Shown here: piece after piece, positions 1 through 14,100 of the stretch
Layout: every line of letters starts with the position of its first letter
Numbering within the stretch: position 1 is the stretch's first letter
NCBI GenBank assembly: GCA_963680875.1
Contig: OY804585.1
Span: 26,616,186-26,680,185, forward strand
Length of the DNA: 64,000 nt
DNA from: Bathymodiolus brooksi
Taxonomy: Eukaryota > Mollusca > Bivalvia > Mytilida > Modiolidae
Direction: 5' to 3'
Position numbers and translations under genes: made by a program
The notes under the pieces: generated by a model
Told to the model about the DNA's origin: nothing
Seen by the model: only the letters and a program-made list of their open reading frames with translations
Database searches by the model: none

Positions 1-367
1 GCTTGGCACACAATAGCACACATCATTAAGGAGAAAGACCAAAAAAACTGGTTAGCTCAAAAGCTTGGCACACAATAGCACACATCATTAAGGAGAAAGA
101 CCAAAAAACTGGTTAGCTCAAAAGCTTGGCAGACAATAGCACACATCATTAAGGAGAAAAACCAAAAAAAACTGGTTAGCTCAAAAGCTTGGCACACAAT
201 AGCACACATCATTAAGGAGAAAAACAAAAATACTGGTTAGCTCAAAAGCTTAGCACACAATAGCACACATCATTAAGGAGAAAAACCAAAAAACTGGTTA
301 GCTCAAAAGCTTGGCGCACAATAGCACACATCATTAAGGAGAAAAACCAAAAAACTGGTTAGCTCAA
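1..367 (+). repeat. 60-61 bp tandem array inside a SINE
   Basis: Six copies of a 60-61 bp unit containing AATAGCACACATCATTAAGG and CTGGTTAGCTCAAAA, cut by the window edge. The unit matches the middle part of the tRNA-derived SINE seen complete at 63,305 (CAGCATTAAGGAG... ACTGGTCAGATCAGAAT), so it is a local expansion of SINE internal sequence. It lies in a delta-catenin intron. Confidence 0.85.
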
Positions 368-475
368 AATTAAGATATTGTGTCCCATGTGGAGCGACAT
401 GTCTACCTGTTGTTTCAGTGAACTAACTATAAAAATCCAACTAAGAATATTCATCTAGTACATAACAAACGAAAA
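368..475 (+). mobile_element. SINE-A, downstream part of the expanded copy
   Basis: Directly after the array comes the usual SINE-A continuation: AAGATATTGTGTCC, GGAGCGACATGTCTACC, TGTTGTTTCAGTGA and ATCCAACTAAG. The same order occurs at 3.9, 14.2, 25.1 and 63.4 kb. The 3' tail is lost. Confidence 0.7.
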
Positions 476-517
476 ACAAATAAAATCATTTTTTATTTAA
501 ATACTTTGTTATTACCA

Positions 518-1696
518 TAGTGTTCCAGCTAGGTCCTTTTCACAGGGCGGACCACCCGCCCTTTTTCATGACGCCATGCCCTTTTTCAAAGTCTATATGC
601 CATTTTTAAGAAAATGTATCGTTTATTTTGATGTTTCGTAATGATCCGCCATTTTTCTCGATTACTCTTCCTTGTAAACATTGCGCGCGTATCATAATCA
701 ATATTCTACCTGTTTACCTTGACAATTAAGGAAAACAGCTGATTGACTCTAGCTAATTGAAAGTGATTAAAACTCATCAAATAAACAAATTTAACATGTT
801 GTCTTATTTCTGTCACAATGCCCAAGCGTGACAGACGTTTGAAGGAAGAAATTAAAAAAAAAAATTAAACATAAAAAATGCAAAGAAACAAACAGAAGTT
901 TGAATGACTTTTTTAGTACTACGGGAGTTTTAGATATATTTTTTAGCATCTTGATGGTGTTTAGCTTTTAATTAATTTGAATCCCTTACAATAGTGATAC
1001 AAATATATTAAAAAAAAATAGAAATCACCACTTAGATATTTTTACAGTAGAATTTTACATCACTAACAGTGGTTCAAAGTGTTTTCTATTATTAGCAAAT
1101 TAATATTTTGATAATTTTTTTTTATTTAATTCAATTTTAAAATGTTGAACTTTCAAATTCATCTGAAACTTAAACAAGTGATTAAATAGAGGAATGTCAT
1201 GAAAGGAGCATCATGGCATGCCTTAAGCTTTTATTAAATGAAAAGCTTGGTTTATCAGCACTGTACCCCAATAATATCATACACTTAATGAATACAGCTG
1301 CTGTGTTACCTCTGAGTACAGCAGAAGTAGAAGGTATTTTCACATGTCAAATTGGTAAAGTGTGATCAGAAATCGCATGAAACAGGTCACAATGAACAAT
1401 ATTTTACATGTCAAACTAAATTGCAACAAACAATGTTATGAGCATGTGTCAGATACAGTAGTTGACAAGTTTTTTAGAGTTAATGACAGAAAGATAGAAT
1501 TCTATCTAGGTTGATTTGTTGAATAAACTGACCTATTTGCTCATGTATAAATAATAAAAGTCAATATTTTATTGTATGCTTTATTTAATTTTACAGTGTC
1601 CCTAAAACATGCCTTTTTTGAAAATCCAACAGCACACTAAAGTGCCCTTTTTCAGGATCAGCACCCTGCCCTTTTGAAATCCTAGCTGGAACACTG
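518..1696 (+). mobile_element. hAT-type DNA transposon remnant with 5-bp target duplication
   Basis: Terminal inverted repeats are TAGTGTTCCAGCTAGG at the left and CCTAGCTGGAACACTG at the right, mismatched only at the outer base. They are flanked by the direct repeat TACCA (513-517 and 1697-1701). The inside holds a short basic start (MPKRDRRLKEEIKKK at ~818) and a decayed C-terminal hAT dimerisation segment at 1261-1365. Family assignment rests on that segment. The element is internally deleted and inactive, and it sits in a delta-catenin intron. Confidence 0.75.
1261..1365 (+). pseudogene. hAT transposase C-terminal (dimerisation) remnant
   Basis: The open segment starts LYPNNIIHLMNTAAVLPLS, continues TAEVEGIFTCQIGKV and then meets TGA. 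It resembles the hATC dimerisation motif (YPN...LL.I..VLPVSTASVERSFS), in which hydrophobic residues and a Ser/Thr-Ala-x-x-E-x-x-F core are conserved. Stops follow at once in the same frame, so this is a dead copy. It lies within the TIR element at 518-1696, which supports the call. Confidence 0.7.
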
Positions 1697-1816
1697 TACC
1701 ATAATTTAGCGTGAAAGTTGCTTCGTTGGCATTAAAAATAAAAAAACCCCAATCTATTACTAACTTGATATAAGTAAAGCCAGGAGTTTTGTTATTATAC
1801 TGTGTATTTATTTCAG

Positions 1817-2036
1817 TAAAGCCAGGAGTTTTATTATATTATACTGTGTATTTTTTTCAGATTCACTCGGTTGTTTTTGTTATTATATTATGTATTTATT
1901 TCAGATTCACTCGGTTGTTTTTGTTATTATACTATGTATTTATTTCAGATTCACTCGGTTGTTTTTGTTATTATACTATGTATTTATTTCAGATTCACTC
2001 GGTTGTTTTTGTTATTATACTATGTATTTATTTCAG
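1817..2036 (+). repeat. 44-bp tandem array duplicating a splice acceptor
   Basis: Units of 44 bp each end in TATTTATTTCAG and begin with ATTCACTCGGTTGTTTTTG, a near copy of the first ~20 bases of the following exon (ATTCATCCGGTTGTTTTGG). CAG acceptors fall at 1860, 1904, 1948, 1992 and 2036, exactly 44 bp apart. The last is the functional one because only it is followed by the intact exon. The array is therefore a tandem amplification across an intron-exon boundary. Confidence 0.9.
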
Positions 2037-2124
2037 ATTCATCCGGTTGTTTTGGTGGAGGTAATAAGAAAAAACAACAGTCCAGTAAAACTAATCCCAA
2101 ACAAAAGCCAGATGTTAATCAAAA
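2037..2124 (+). CDS. CTNND: delta-catenin exon: basic insert between arm repeats
   Basis: Acceptor TTTCAG|ATTC, donor AAAA|GTATGT; the exon enters with 2 nt and leaves with 2 nt of a codon. It encodes [16 protein letters not shown] followed by a Lys/Asn/Gln-rich stretch. In p120-family proteins a Lys-rich loop preceded by a (S)CFG-like motif interrupts the arm domain at this point. The exon is the downstream end of the acceptor array. Confidence 0.85.
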
Positions 2125-5100
2125 GTATGTTAGTTATTGCAAATATCTCTAAGACTTGTTAAAATCATGGGATAGGGAAGTGTTCAAAATGATGCAACTA
2201 TCTTTTTCATAGTTGCTGTAGAGTTGTAAGTAAATTGTAAATCTTTACAGAGAGAGGGATTCACTCACTCCCTGTTTCTAGGCCATGACCAAAAAAAAGC
2301 ATTTTTTCATGGCAGAAGATATATATATATATATATATGTTAAAGACCTCTAATCTTCACATACTCACTTTGTGTTGTTCTTCATTGAAAACATTATGGC
2401 GATTGAGATGAAGAATTTTTCTTTCACTTTTGATTTTTTAAATAGTTTGAATCAAATAGATTTCCTTTCATGTTCATTTACATCCAAATAATTTCTTTAT
2501 TGAATAAATGAAGTCCACCATGATACTATGGGTTATCTGATCCATGGAGAGTATCAAGCCACATAATTAAGATTTCAACGATCGTTGACCACCATATACA
2601 TATATGTAATGACTATCGCAGGGATCCATAAATTTATGTATCCACAAAAATACAAGCATGAATTAATAAATGCACATTATTGTATTATGATTATGGTTTG
2701 TGGTTGGTTTATAGTGTTTAACGCCACTTAGCGAAATTTCAGCTATATCGTAGCAGTCGGTTTTATTGGTGAAGGAAACTGGAGAAAACCACCGACCTGT
2801 CACAAGTCACTGACAAACTTTATCAAATTAGGTTGTGTCGAGTACACCTCGCCATGAACTGGGTTCAAACTCGCAACTTTAGTGGTGATAGGCACTGATT
2901 GCACAGATAGTTGTAAATCCAACTACCATATGATCACGACCACAATGGAACCCTATTTGATTATGAGAAAAACGAAATTCTTAATGGATTGCAAACGAAA
3001 GTCACACAATTTCTTGACAACTGCTTAATAAGGTAATGTTATGTGACAATCACAGTTATAATTATGATTTACTTTACACAGTGGTGGTGTTCCAGCCTTA
3101 CCCTCAGGGTTCATGGAATATGAGGGATTGTGGATGTCCCCTGTGATTAAGTTATATCTTAATATATTAGACAATGGGTCTAACCCAGTAACAGTAGAGG
3201 CAGCTGCAGGGGCAATACAGAATCTTACAGCGTGTTTCTGGACTGTAAGTTAAATTTGAATGTTCATAATAAGTATGTAATGAAGCAAAAGCTTGTTGTG
3301 TCCAATGATTTTTCTTCAACATTTAGGACTATTTAAGTTATCAGGGACAAATTCCTTTTTCAAGTTATCACTGGAAATGACTTCCGCAAGTTCAGGATGA
3401 CAAGGTTTAAGGAAGATTTTTTGAAAATATTTCACAATTGATTATTTTTCATTTTGTTTTTATGAATTTACAAGTTTTCCAACTACAACAGCTTTTACAG
3501 TTACTACTAGTTATTGTGGCATCAATACAGGCGACTATGTCTGACAGTGTCAGAGTAAACAGAACACAGATTCTACAACTTTTGACAATAATCCAGTTCT
3601 CTCAACACTTGAAAGAAGCTTTATCATTTAATATCATTTGTGAAACAAATTCTTCTGCCTTTCAAGGATTACAATTTTTTTTCACTATTGATATTTAGAT
3701 TTATAAAATAAAAAAATAAAAATTTGTTCATAAACTTCAGACTGTATAATGTGAGAATTTAAATCTATACAATAACTTACAGATAGATTATTTTTCATTT
3801 TCACATAGATCTACCCTCCTTGGCTAGCATGCTCATCTCGTGCCCATCAAAACCCAAGACTATTAAATTGATATTTGCTGCTTCTAGGCTAAGCATGCAG
3901 CATTAAGTAGAAAGAGCAAAGACTGGTTGGTTCAGAATTGAGATATTGTGTCCGAATGGAGCGACATGTCTACCCGTGGGCTGTTGTTTCTGTGAATTAG
4001 CACTATAAGATTCCAACTAACTGTGATGGTCTAGTACAAAGTGGACAGTATCACCATTTCATTGAAATGTAACTTATTCTCCCCATGATATAGACCGTCC
4101 TTCGGATGAGACGTAAATAAAACCGAGGTCCTGTGTTGAGAGATTGCCACCTTCTTCGCACGTTAAAGAACCCAGTGTAACAGCTCATAATGAGCATTAT
4201 TTAATTTTATTTTTTTATACCCCCCGCAACGAAGTTGTAGGGGGATATACTGATTTCACCATGTCCGTCCGTCCGTCCGTCCGTCTGTAGACAAATCCTA
4301 TGTTGTACGATAACTTGAGTTGTGTTTCTTAGAATCTTTTAAAATTTTATCAGCTGTTTACTGGTGAAGAGAGGAGGATCCCTTTCTTTTTTGACGATTT
4401 TCACTTTTGCCATTCCAGAGTTATTGAACTTGATATGACGGAAAATAGGATTTTTACCCTATGTTATATGATAACTTGAGTAGTGTTTCTCAGAATGTTT
4501 TGAAATTTTATCAGCAGCTTACTGGTGAAGAAAGGAGGATCCATTTCTTTTTTGACGATTTTCACTTTTGCCGTTCCAGAGGTATTGGACTTGATATGAC
4601 GGAAAATAAGATTTTTACCCTATGTCGTATGATAACTTGAGTAGTGTTTCTCAGAATGTTTTGAAATTTTATCAGTAGCTTACCAGTGAAGAGACGAGGG
4701 TCCCTTTCATTTTTGGTCGGAACAATCAGTAATGTTTTGGTTATGGAAATAGGTTGGACAGATGTGGGGAGCGGGGGATATATCTTAGTGAGCTGTGCTC
4801 ACAGTAATACTAGTTTTAAATTTTATTTTTTTTATCCGTCCCCCGTTTTCAACCTACATATTGATTTATTGTAAACATGTTCTCGTCCTGAATATAGCTG
4901 AAAAATTGCTTGCTGGACATTAAACATCAATCAATCAATCAACCCATGATATAGCTATTAAATCACTCACTCACTTACATCTGTAGCCTTTGCTTTGCTC
5001 AGTTTTATTTATATCATTGTTTTATTGCAGTATGCTGAAGATGTGAGGTCATGGGTACGAAAGGAGAAAGGTTTACCATATTTTGTAGATCTATTAACTC

Positions 5101-8100
5101 AAGACAAAGACAGTATTGTTTGCCATGTTGCATTGGCTCTAAGAAACTTGGCAATAGATGACAAAAACAAAACTTTAATAGGTAATATTTTTATAATTGA
5201 TGCAATAATATTTTGTAGAAAAGATAATTACAATTAACACGTACAGGATAAGGAAAATGTACATTCCTGTTTAATTCTACCTGTTTGAAAATTCTGGTTG
5301 CTGATGTTAAAATCTTCAAATTTGTCTGAAGAAACATGGATGTTCCCTTCAGTAGATATTGTAATTTCACAATAATATGAAATACAGTATGTCTACAAGT
5401 GATCCGACTTAAAAATTAAAATTAAATATAGGTAAATTTGTCATCTCATTTAAATGTAATCCGGTAAGTTTTACGAATTTAGTCATTTATTTTCTATAAT
5501 ATCCAATAAAAGAAAATCAGAAATACAACAAAAAATGAAGTTTAAACCTGTTTAAAAAGGCCATATACAGGAACCTGAAAATGTGGCCTTTATGAGCAGT
5601 TGCCCTTTATATACAGGTTAAAATTATATGCATAATTCATTAATGGAAAAAATTAGACTGTTCTTTGTAGACAGTGATTTGTTATATAGAGGTGCCTTTT
5701 AAGGCAGGTTTGACTACAATACAAAATGAAGTTAAATCAGTGATTAAATTTGGTTACCAGTTTATCCTTTTGGGGTCAATTAATTCACATAATTAATTGT
5801 ACAAAAAAGGATTGTTGTTTTATAATCGCAAAATAAGGTTTCAATACTTCATGTTTTTTTTTATAGGAACATATGCTATGAAACAGTTAGTAAATAAATT
5901 ACCACAGGAAAGAAGTGTGGATCAGGTTACAGACCCTACAGTATCTGCTATATTAGTTACACTGTTAGAAGTTGTCACGTGTAATGAAGAATTTGCAAGG
6001 TATGATATAATACTGTAATACAAGCAACATATATATCATGAACAGTAGTCTCCTTGTAAAATATACCCAAAATATAAGATGAAGAAGCCACCAATACATC
6101 AACGTCTTACACTCAGTAGTCATGATTGAAGAATAGTGTGAAGTCCGGGTGTAACTTTATTATTCTCCAGCCTGAGGGAAGCAGAATTAATTTGAAAATT
6201 ACGTAGACTATTGAACAAGGTTACTGTCTGAACAGAGTTGCTTCCACTGCGGATGGGAGGGGGTTGCTCAATGAGTTAGGTAGTTGAATTACCTAACAAC
6301 TCATACAAGACTATCACCAATACGGCGTGGGTTCGCGCCCGGCTTTGTAAATTACAAGAAAAGGTGCACTCGACTCGCAGCTGCAAGGAATAAAGTTTAC
6401 CAGTTGCTTGCCCATGGTCAGTGGTTCTCTCCGGGTACTCCGGCTTCTTCCGCCACTAAAACTGGTCGCCATGATATAGCTGAAATATTGCTGAAAGTGG
6501 CATTAAAACACCAAAAATAAAAAAAATAAAATCCACTGCAGAGGGAATGAGTTTTACTGGAGTTTTAAGTTGTGATCTGTGTATTTATCCTTACATAAGC
6601 ATTCCAATGAAAAAAAACCTTCATAAATTATTTTTGCACTCAAGTATTAATTGCTAAGTGTAGACTCGTTGAACAAATATTTCTACTTTTTCTTTTGTGA
6701 GTTTCTATCCTATTTTAATCTCGTCAGTCTGTTCATCTGTGAACTAGAAAATAATATTTGGGATCCACACAACTAGGTATATTAATAAAATCTATACATG
6801 GTCCTCTATGAATTAACTGTTTGATATAGCATCAAGGACATAATTTAAAATCACAACTCATACAAGCCTATCACCAATACGGCGTGGGTTTGCACCTGGC
6901 TTTGCAAATTACAAAAAAATGTGCACTCGATTCGCAGCCGCAAGTGATAAAGTTTACCAGTTGCTTGCCCATTGTCGGTGGTTCTCTCAAGGTACTCCAG
7001 CTTCCTCCACCACTAAAACTGGTTGCCATGAAATAGCTGAAATATTGCTGAAAGTGGCATTAAAAATCGAAATCAAATCATAATATAAAATATGACTATA
7101 GATCTCTATCTAAATAACATTATTTCTGTTTGTAGGTCATTGGTTGATGCACATGGGTTAGCTAGAATTAAATATATCAAATTTGTAACAGGAAAATTTT
7201 CTAAGAAAACAAAGGAAAATGCCAAAAAGGTAAGAGTACTTACAAAAACACCACAAAAACATGAAAATACCCACAATTTAGTAAACATATTATCAAGTTA
7301 ATTATATACATTAAAGGCATACAGGCTGTCAGAATTGAATTTTTTGGTTTATATTAAAAGTTGCCAATATTCGATGTTTTATACTATTATAAAATGTTCT
7401 GAACAAAAAGCCAGGTTTAAAAAATATGTTATAATGTCGTAATTAGTGAAAAGAATTTGAATGTCTGTTGGTGAAATCGCCATTAACACGACCTAATTAT
7501 AAGTCGGTTGCTGTTCCGAAGTTTGCCAAACACTGATAACTGCTATGAATAACCAGGAAGCATGTTGTATGTAAATTTGTTAGAATTAAGAAATATATCG
7601 ATGAAATTGGATCCTGGGGTAATCACTTAATATTATATAATGGTATTTAGTAAGAATGACACTTAAAATCGGAAATATGTGATGAAATCAATAAAAACAA
7701 ACCCAAACTCCGATAAAGGGGAAATTGTAAACAAATTGTATTGCTTTGATTATATTTTTTTTAGAAAAAAAACCAGACATGAAGTTCATTATTTTAGTCT
7801 CTAATTTAAAAGAGATATCACCTAGCGTTTTCTCCGGAAAAAAAGAATATATAAAAAAAACTACGATGCAATTCTACCGTCAAAATACGATTCGGCCGAA
7901 AATTATGCTTACCGTATACGTGTTGAAAAATGGAGTAGGTTGGTATAACATCTTTTTTTTTATTTTTACACAAAGCTTGCTAAATCCTCCTTTTTGTGTC
8001 ATTTTCGTGTAGAATCCGTCAATGTTTTTGTTCTTCCACGATTCGATTTGAGCACGTTTTCTTCATCAACAAACAAATTCGCTTATGCGCAAACGCTTTC

Positions 8101-11100
8101 CCGAATGAGTTCACTGTCAGGTTGTATGAATATTGCGCGTGTCAGCATTGACGTTTTACTGGATACAAGAAAATCAAACAGCGACGTATATCCTTCGTTC
8201 TAGGCTATTTACGTATGATATTTTGAAAAATGTCAACTGCAATTAGTATAAAACATTGAATATTGGCAACTTTTAATAAAAATTCAAATTCAATTCTGAC
8301 AGCCTGTATGCCTTTAAAGTAAAGCCTAGTGCAACGTTGTACATGTACTTTAAATATACAGTGAATCTTGTGCAATCCAACACCTGACAAAAATGTATGG
8401 TCCCAAAGTATTTCTGTTAACGAAAATAAAATCTTATTATTCCAACATCCTGTACAATACGACATATTTCCTAGGTCGCTTGGTGTGTCAGATTAGACAG
8501 ATTCCACTGTAGTTCCTTCTATGTAGGTGGAGACATTTCTTTAGTTTTTGCTCTCACAAAAATTGGATTATTAGAAACTAAGTTGGGTTGTAATAATTTT
8601 TGTCAAGATGTAGAACAATAATATTAGATTTGCACTCAGTAATTTTAGCTCACCTAGCCATCAGGTGTCGTCATTAGTTTTTTACCTTTTAATCCCATAT
8701 CTGACAGCTTGCCTTTCCATACAACATCTTTTTTTTTTTTTTACAAATTTATTAGCTCGCCTGACCCAAAGGGTCAGGTGAGGTATTGCCATCACTTGTC
8801 GTCTGTCCGTCGTCCGTCCGTTAACTTTTTCATATTTTAATCTACTCCTCTGAAACAACTGGGCCAAATGGAACCAAACTTGGCAGAAAGCATCTATATA
8901 AGGTCCTCTATAAAGTTTCTTCATTTCGTCCCATTCCGCCAACAAATATGGCCGCCAAGGGCAATTCTTGTTTCTGATTGGCTAATGTTAAAAAAAATCT
9001 TCTCCTCTGAAACTGCTTGGCCAAATGGAGCCAAACTTGGCAGGAAGCATCTATGTAAGATCCTCTATAAAACTTCTTCTTTTGGTTCCATTCGGCCAAC
9101 AAACATGGCCACTGTTACTAAAATAGAACATATGGTAAAATTGCACGTTTTTGGTAATAACTCAAAAACCATTAATAATATCAGAAATCTGATAGGGTAA
9201 AAATGATCAGCACAGCAAGATCTAACTACCCTGAAATTTTGAAGAAAATCTGATTACCTATCTTGGAGTTATTGCCCTTTTTTCATCAAATTTTCAAAAT
9301 TTTAATACTTTTCGTTTTTTATTTCAAAAACTATAAGAGATAGATGTTAAGTTTAAACAGCAAACATGTGCAGCATGTCAAGATTTACTTAGCCTGCAAT
9401 TTTAAAGTAAATTTGATTACCCATCTTGAAGTTATTGCCCTTTTTTCATTAAATTTTAAAAATGTTAATACTTTTCATCCTTTATTTCAAAAACTATAAG
9501 AGATAGATGTTAAGTGTAAACTGAAAACATGTTCAGCTTGTCAAGATCTACATACACTGCAATTTTGAAGTAAATCTGATTACCCGTCGAGGAGTTATTT
9601 TCATCATTTTTTAGCTCACCTGGCCCAAAGTGCCACGTGAGGTATTGCCATCACTTGGCGTCCGTCGTCCGTCCGTTAACTTTTTCATATTTTAATCTTC
9701 TCCTCTGAAACAACTTGGCCAAATGGAACCAAACTTGGCAGTAAGCATCTATGTAAGGTCCTCTACAAAGTTTCTCCATTTCGTTCCGTTCCACCAGCAA
9801 ATATGGCCGCCAAGGGCAATTATTGTTTCTGATTGGCTACTGTTTAGAAAAATCTTCTCCTCTGAAACTGCTTGGTAAAATGGAGCCAAACTTGGCAGGA
9901 AGCATCTATGTAAGATCCTGTATAAAGCTTCTTCATTTGGTTCCATTCGGCCAACAAACATGGCCGCCAAGATTAATTCTTTTTTCTGATTGGCTAATGT
10001 TAAAAAAATCTTCTCCTCTGAAACAGCTTGGCCAAACGGAGCCAAACTTGGCAGGAAGCATCTATGTAAGGTCCAAACCTGGCATAGATGGTCCCTGGGT
10101 GTGTCCCTTTCAAAATTGTGTCTGACAGCCCCACCCTCCATTCAAGATGGCTGCTGTTTTTTAAGGTAATGATTATCTCCCTTTGAAATTTGCTTCAGTA
10201 TCATTCTATTGTCAGGTGAGCGATACAGGCTCAGTGGGCTGAGCCTCGAGTTTTATTTTATTTTTATTTTTTTCCCTTTTAATCTCGTATCTGACAGCTG
10301 GCAACTTATAAATCTTTTTTTTTAAAGGTATTGGATGCTATGTGGGAGTTTAAGAATTTAACAGTGATCTACACATCACAGGGAATAACAGAAATGGACG
10401 TTACAGCAGATTGTGCTCCTGGAAGGTAATGATTTTGTTTCTTATTTCTATGATGAAAGTTTTATAAGGATCCCACCAGTCCATCAGGAAGTGATTAACC
10501 TTTAGCAGCATCTTAGTTCACACTTTGTTTGAGTTGTTCTTTTTTTTTAGTGTTTTTGTGTTTAGCATTTGTGAATTGTGTTTGTCAATGTCGTTTTCAA
10601 TTGATTTATGGTTTTTGATCACGTCTTGGTACCTTCCGACTTTACTTAACCCACAGAGCTACCCAGATCATCTCCAGGTGGCGGATGGTGTTTCCCATAT
10701 ACAGGGTGTATAACAACCCTCATTAGATTTGATAAAATTGATTTCTTTGACATCTATAGAACTTAATTTTACTTGACCTTAAAATGTTCAAGTGCCAGTA
10801 GGAATTTATCCAGGTGTTTTGGGAATGGTTCTTTAGGTACCATGTTGGGAAATTTTCAGTCAACAAATTGGTCATTTGTGAATCAAAATAAAGGGGTAAG
10901 AATGAAAATTTGGGGAATTTCTCAGGATTTACAAAAAATTTCATTGGGAAAGGGTCCTTTTACACGACCCTGAAGAAGATTAGAAAAATTCCAAACCCGT
11001 TAACAAACAATATATTTCCCATTTTTGACTACTTACAGAGAGCCAGACAGAGGTAATCCTACTAGTACGACACCATATAACACATTAGGACGTCCTCAAG

Positions 11101-14100
11101 GCAGTCAAGGGTATGATGATAACACGTTATCAGCAGGAAGAATGCCTGCTTATAAAAGTCATAACATGAATGGTAGAATGGATGGGACAATGGTACATGG
11201 ACACAGTAATCCTGCCATGAACATGGAACCTGGTAAAGTCATGTTTATATATAGATTGGTGTTTTGTTTATGAATACAGTCAAACCTGCATTAGCAACCA
11301 CATCTATTAAGCAATAACTTGTCCTATGTGACCTTAATTTTTATTTCCCTTTGTAGTGCATTTCATATTAATTTAACCTGTATTAAGCAACCACCTGTCT
11401 TATGTGATCATGTTTCAATGTTTCTTTTGGCAGTCACGTAAGACAGGTTTGACTGTATATTTATACAGTCAAACCTGGCTAGAACCGAACCTCCTAGGGA
11501 CCAACATATGTGGTCGGAATAGATGGGGGTTCAGTTTACACAGGTTAAATTAACAAAGAATTCCTACACTTGGACTATTTAAAGTTCTGTTTATAAGGAT
11601 TCTGTTTTATTCATGTTTCACTGTAAATAAAATATAATGATTCACATGAAAACTACGTCTGATGTAATGGTTCGTGTTCTCACCCCAGTTTAAGTCAAAC
11701 TAAAAACTACGTCTGTGATGTAATGGTTTGTGTTCTCACCCCAGTTTATGTCAAACTAAAAACTACGTCTGTGATGTAATGGTTCGTGTTCTCACCCCAG
11801 TTTGAGTTCAACTAAAAACTACGTCTGTGATGTAATGGTTCGTGTTCTCACCCCAGTTTGAGTCCAACTAAAAACTACGTCTGTGATGTAATGGTTCGTG
11901 TTCTCACCCCAGTTTGAGTCCAACTAAAAACTACGTCTGTGATGTAATGGTTCGTGTTCTCACCCCAGTTTGAGTCCAACTAAAAACTACGTCTGTGATG
12001 TAATGGTTCGTGTTCTCACCCCAGTTTGAGTCCAACTAAAAACTACGTCTGTGATGTAATGGTTCGTGTTCTCACCCCAGTTTGAGTCCAACTAAAAACT
12101 ACGTCTGTGATGTAATGGTTCGTGTTCTCACCCCAGTTTGAGTCCAACTAAAACTACGTCTGTGATGTAATGGTTCGTGTTCTCACCCCAGTTTGAGTCC
12201 AACTAAAAACTACGTCTGTGATGTAATGGTTCGTGTTCTCACCCCAGTTTGAGTCCAACTAAAAACTACGTCTGTGATGTAATGGTTCGTGTTCTCACCC
12301 CAGTTTGAGTCCAACTAAAAACTACGTCTGTGATGTAATGGTTCGTGTTCTCACCCCAGTTTGAGTCCAACTAAAAACTACGTCTGTGATGTAATGGTTT
12401 GTGTTCTCACCCCAGTTTTAGTCCAACTAAAAACTACGTCTGTGATGTAATGGTTCGTGTTCTCACCCCAGTTTGAGTCCAACTAAAAACTACGTCTGTG
12501 ATGTAATGGTTCGTGTTCTCACCCCAGTTTGAGTCCAACTAAAAACTACGTCTGTGATGTAATGGTTCGTGTTCTCACCCCAGTTTGAGTCCAACTAAAA
12601 ACTACGTCTGTGATGTAATGGTTCGTGTTCTCACCCCAGTTTGAGTCCAACTAAAAACTACGTCTGTGATGTAATGGTTCGTGTTCTCACCCCAGTTTGA
12701 GTCCAACTAAAAACTACGTCTGTGATGTAATGGTTCGTGTTCTCACCCCAGTTTGAGTCCAACTAAAAACTACGTCTGTGATGTAATGGTTCGTGTTCTC
12801 ACCCCAGTTTGAGTCCAACTAAAAACTACGTCTGTGATGTAATGGTTCGTGTTCTCACCCCAGTTTGAGTCCAACTAAAAACTACGTCTGTGATGTAATG
12901 GTTCATGTTCTCACCCCAGTTTGAGTCCAACTAAAAACTACGTCTGTGATGTAATGGTTCGTGTTCTCATCCCAGTTTGAGTCAAACTAAAAATTACGTC
13001 TGTGATGTAATGGTTCGTGTTCTCACCCCAGTTTGAGTCCAACTAAAAACTACGTCTGTGATGTAATGGTTCGTGTTCTCACCCCAGTTTGAGTCCAACT
13101 AAAAACTACGTCTGTGATGTAATGGTTCGTGTTCTCACCCCAGTTTGAGTCCAACTAAAAACTACGTCTGTGATGTAATGGTTTGTGTTCTCACCCCAGT
13201 TTGAGTCCAACTAAAAACTACGTCTGTGATGTAATGGTTCGTGTTCTCACCCCAGTTTGAGTCCAACTAAAAACTACGTCTGTGATATAATGGTTCGTGT
13301 TCTCACCCCAGTTTGAGTCCAACTAAAAACTACGTCTGTGATGTAATGGTTCGTGTTCTCACCCCAGTTTGAGTCCAACTAAAAACTACGTCTGTGATGT
13401 AATGGTTCGTGTTCTCACCCCAGTTTGAGTCCAACTAAAAACTACGTCTGTGATGTAATGGTTCGTGTTCTCACCCCAGTTTGAGTCCAACTAAAAACTA
13501 CGTCTGTGATGTAATGGTTCGTGTTCTCACCCCAGTTTGAGTCCAACTAAAAACTATGTCTGTGATGTAATGGTTCGTGTTCTCACCCCAGTTTGAGTCC
13601 AACTAAAAACTACGTCTGTGATGTAATGGTTCGTGTTCTCACCCCAGTTTGAGTCCAACTAAAAACTACGTCTGTGATGTAATGGTTCGTGTTCTCACCC
13701 CAGTTTGAGTCCAACTAAAAACTACGTCTGTGATGTAATGGTTCGTGTTCTCACCCCAGTTTGAGTCCAACTAAAAACTACGTCTGTGATGTAATGGTTC
13801 GTGTTCTCACCCCAGTTTGAGTCAAACTAAAAACTACGTCTGTGATGTAATGGTTCGTGTTCTCACCCCAGTTTGAGTCCAACTAAAAACTACGTCTGTG
13901 ATGTAATGGTTCGTGTTCTCACCCCAGTTTGAGTCCAACTCAAAATTACGTCTGTGATGTAATGGTTCGTGTTCTCACCCCAGTTTGAGTCCAACTAAAA
14001 ACTACGTCTGTGATGTAATGGTTCGTGTTCTCACCCCAGTTTGAGTCCAACTAATAACTACGTCTGTGATGTAATGGTTTGTGTTCTCACCCCAGTTTGA

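Noticed and set aside
1789..2162. Three overlapping open frames of ~90 codons
   Set aside because: They are the three frames of the 44-bp splice-acceptor array; only the last part (2037-2124) is coding, as a catenin exon.
8682..10141. Open frames of 64-130 codons on both strands
   Set aside because: They follow the ~157-bp repeat units and occur on both strands with no domain; treated as repeat by-products.
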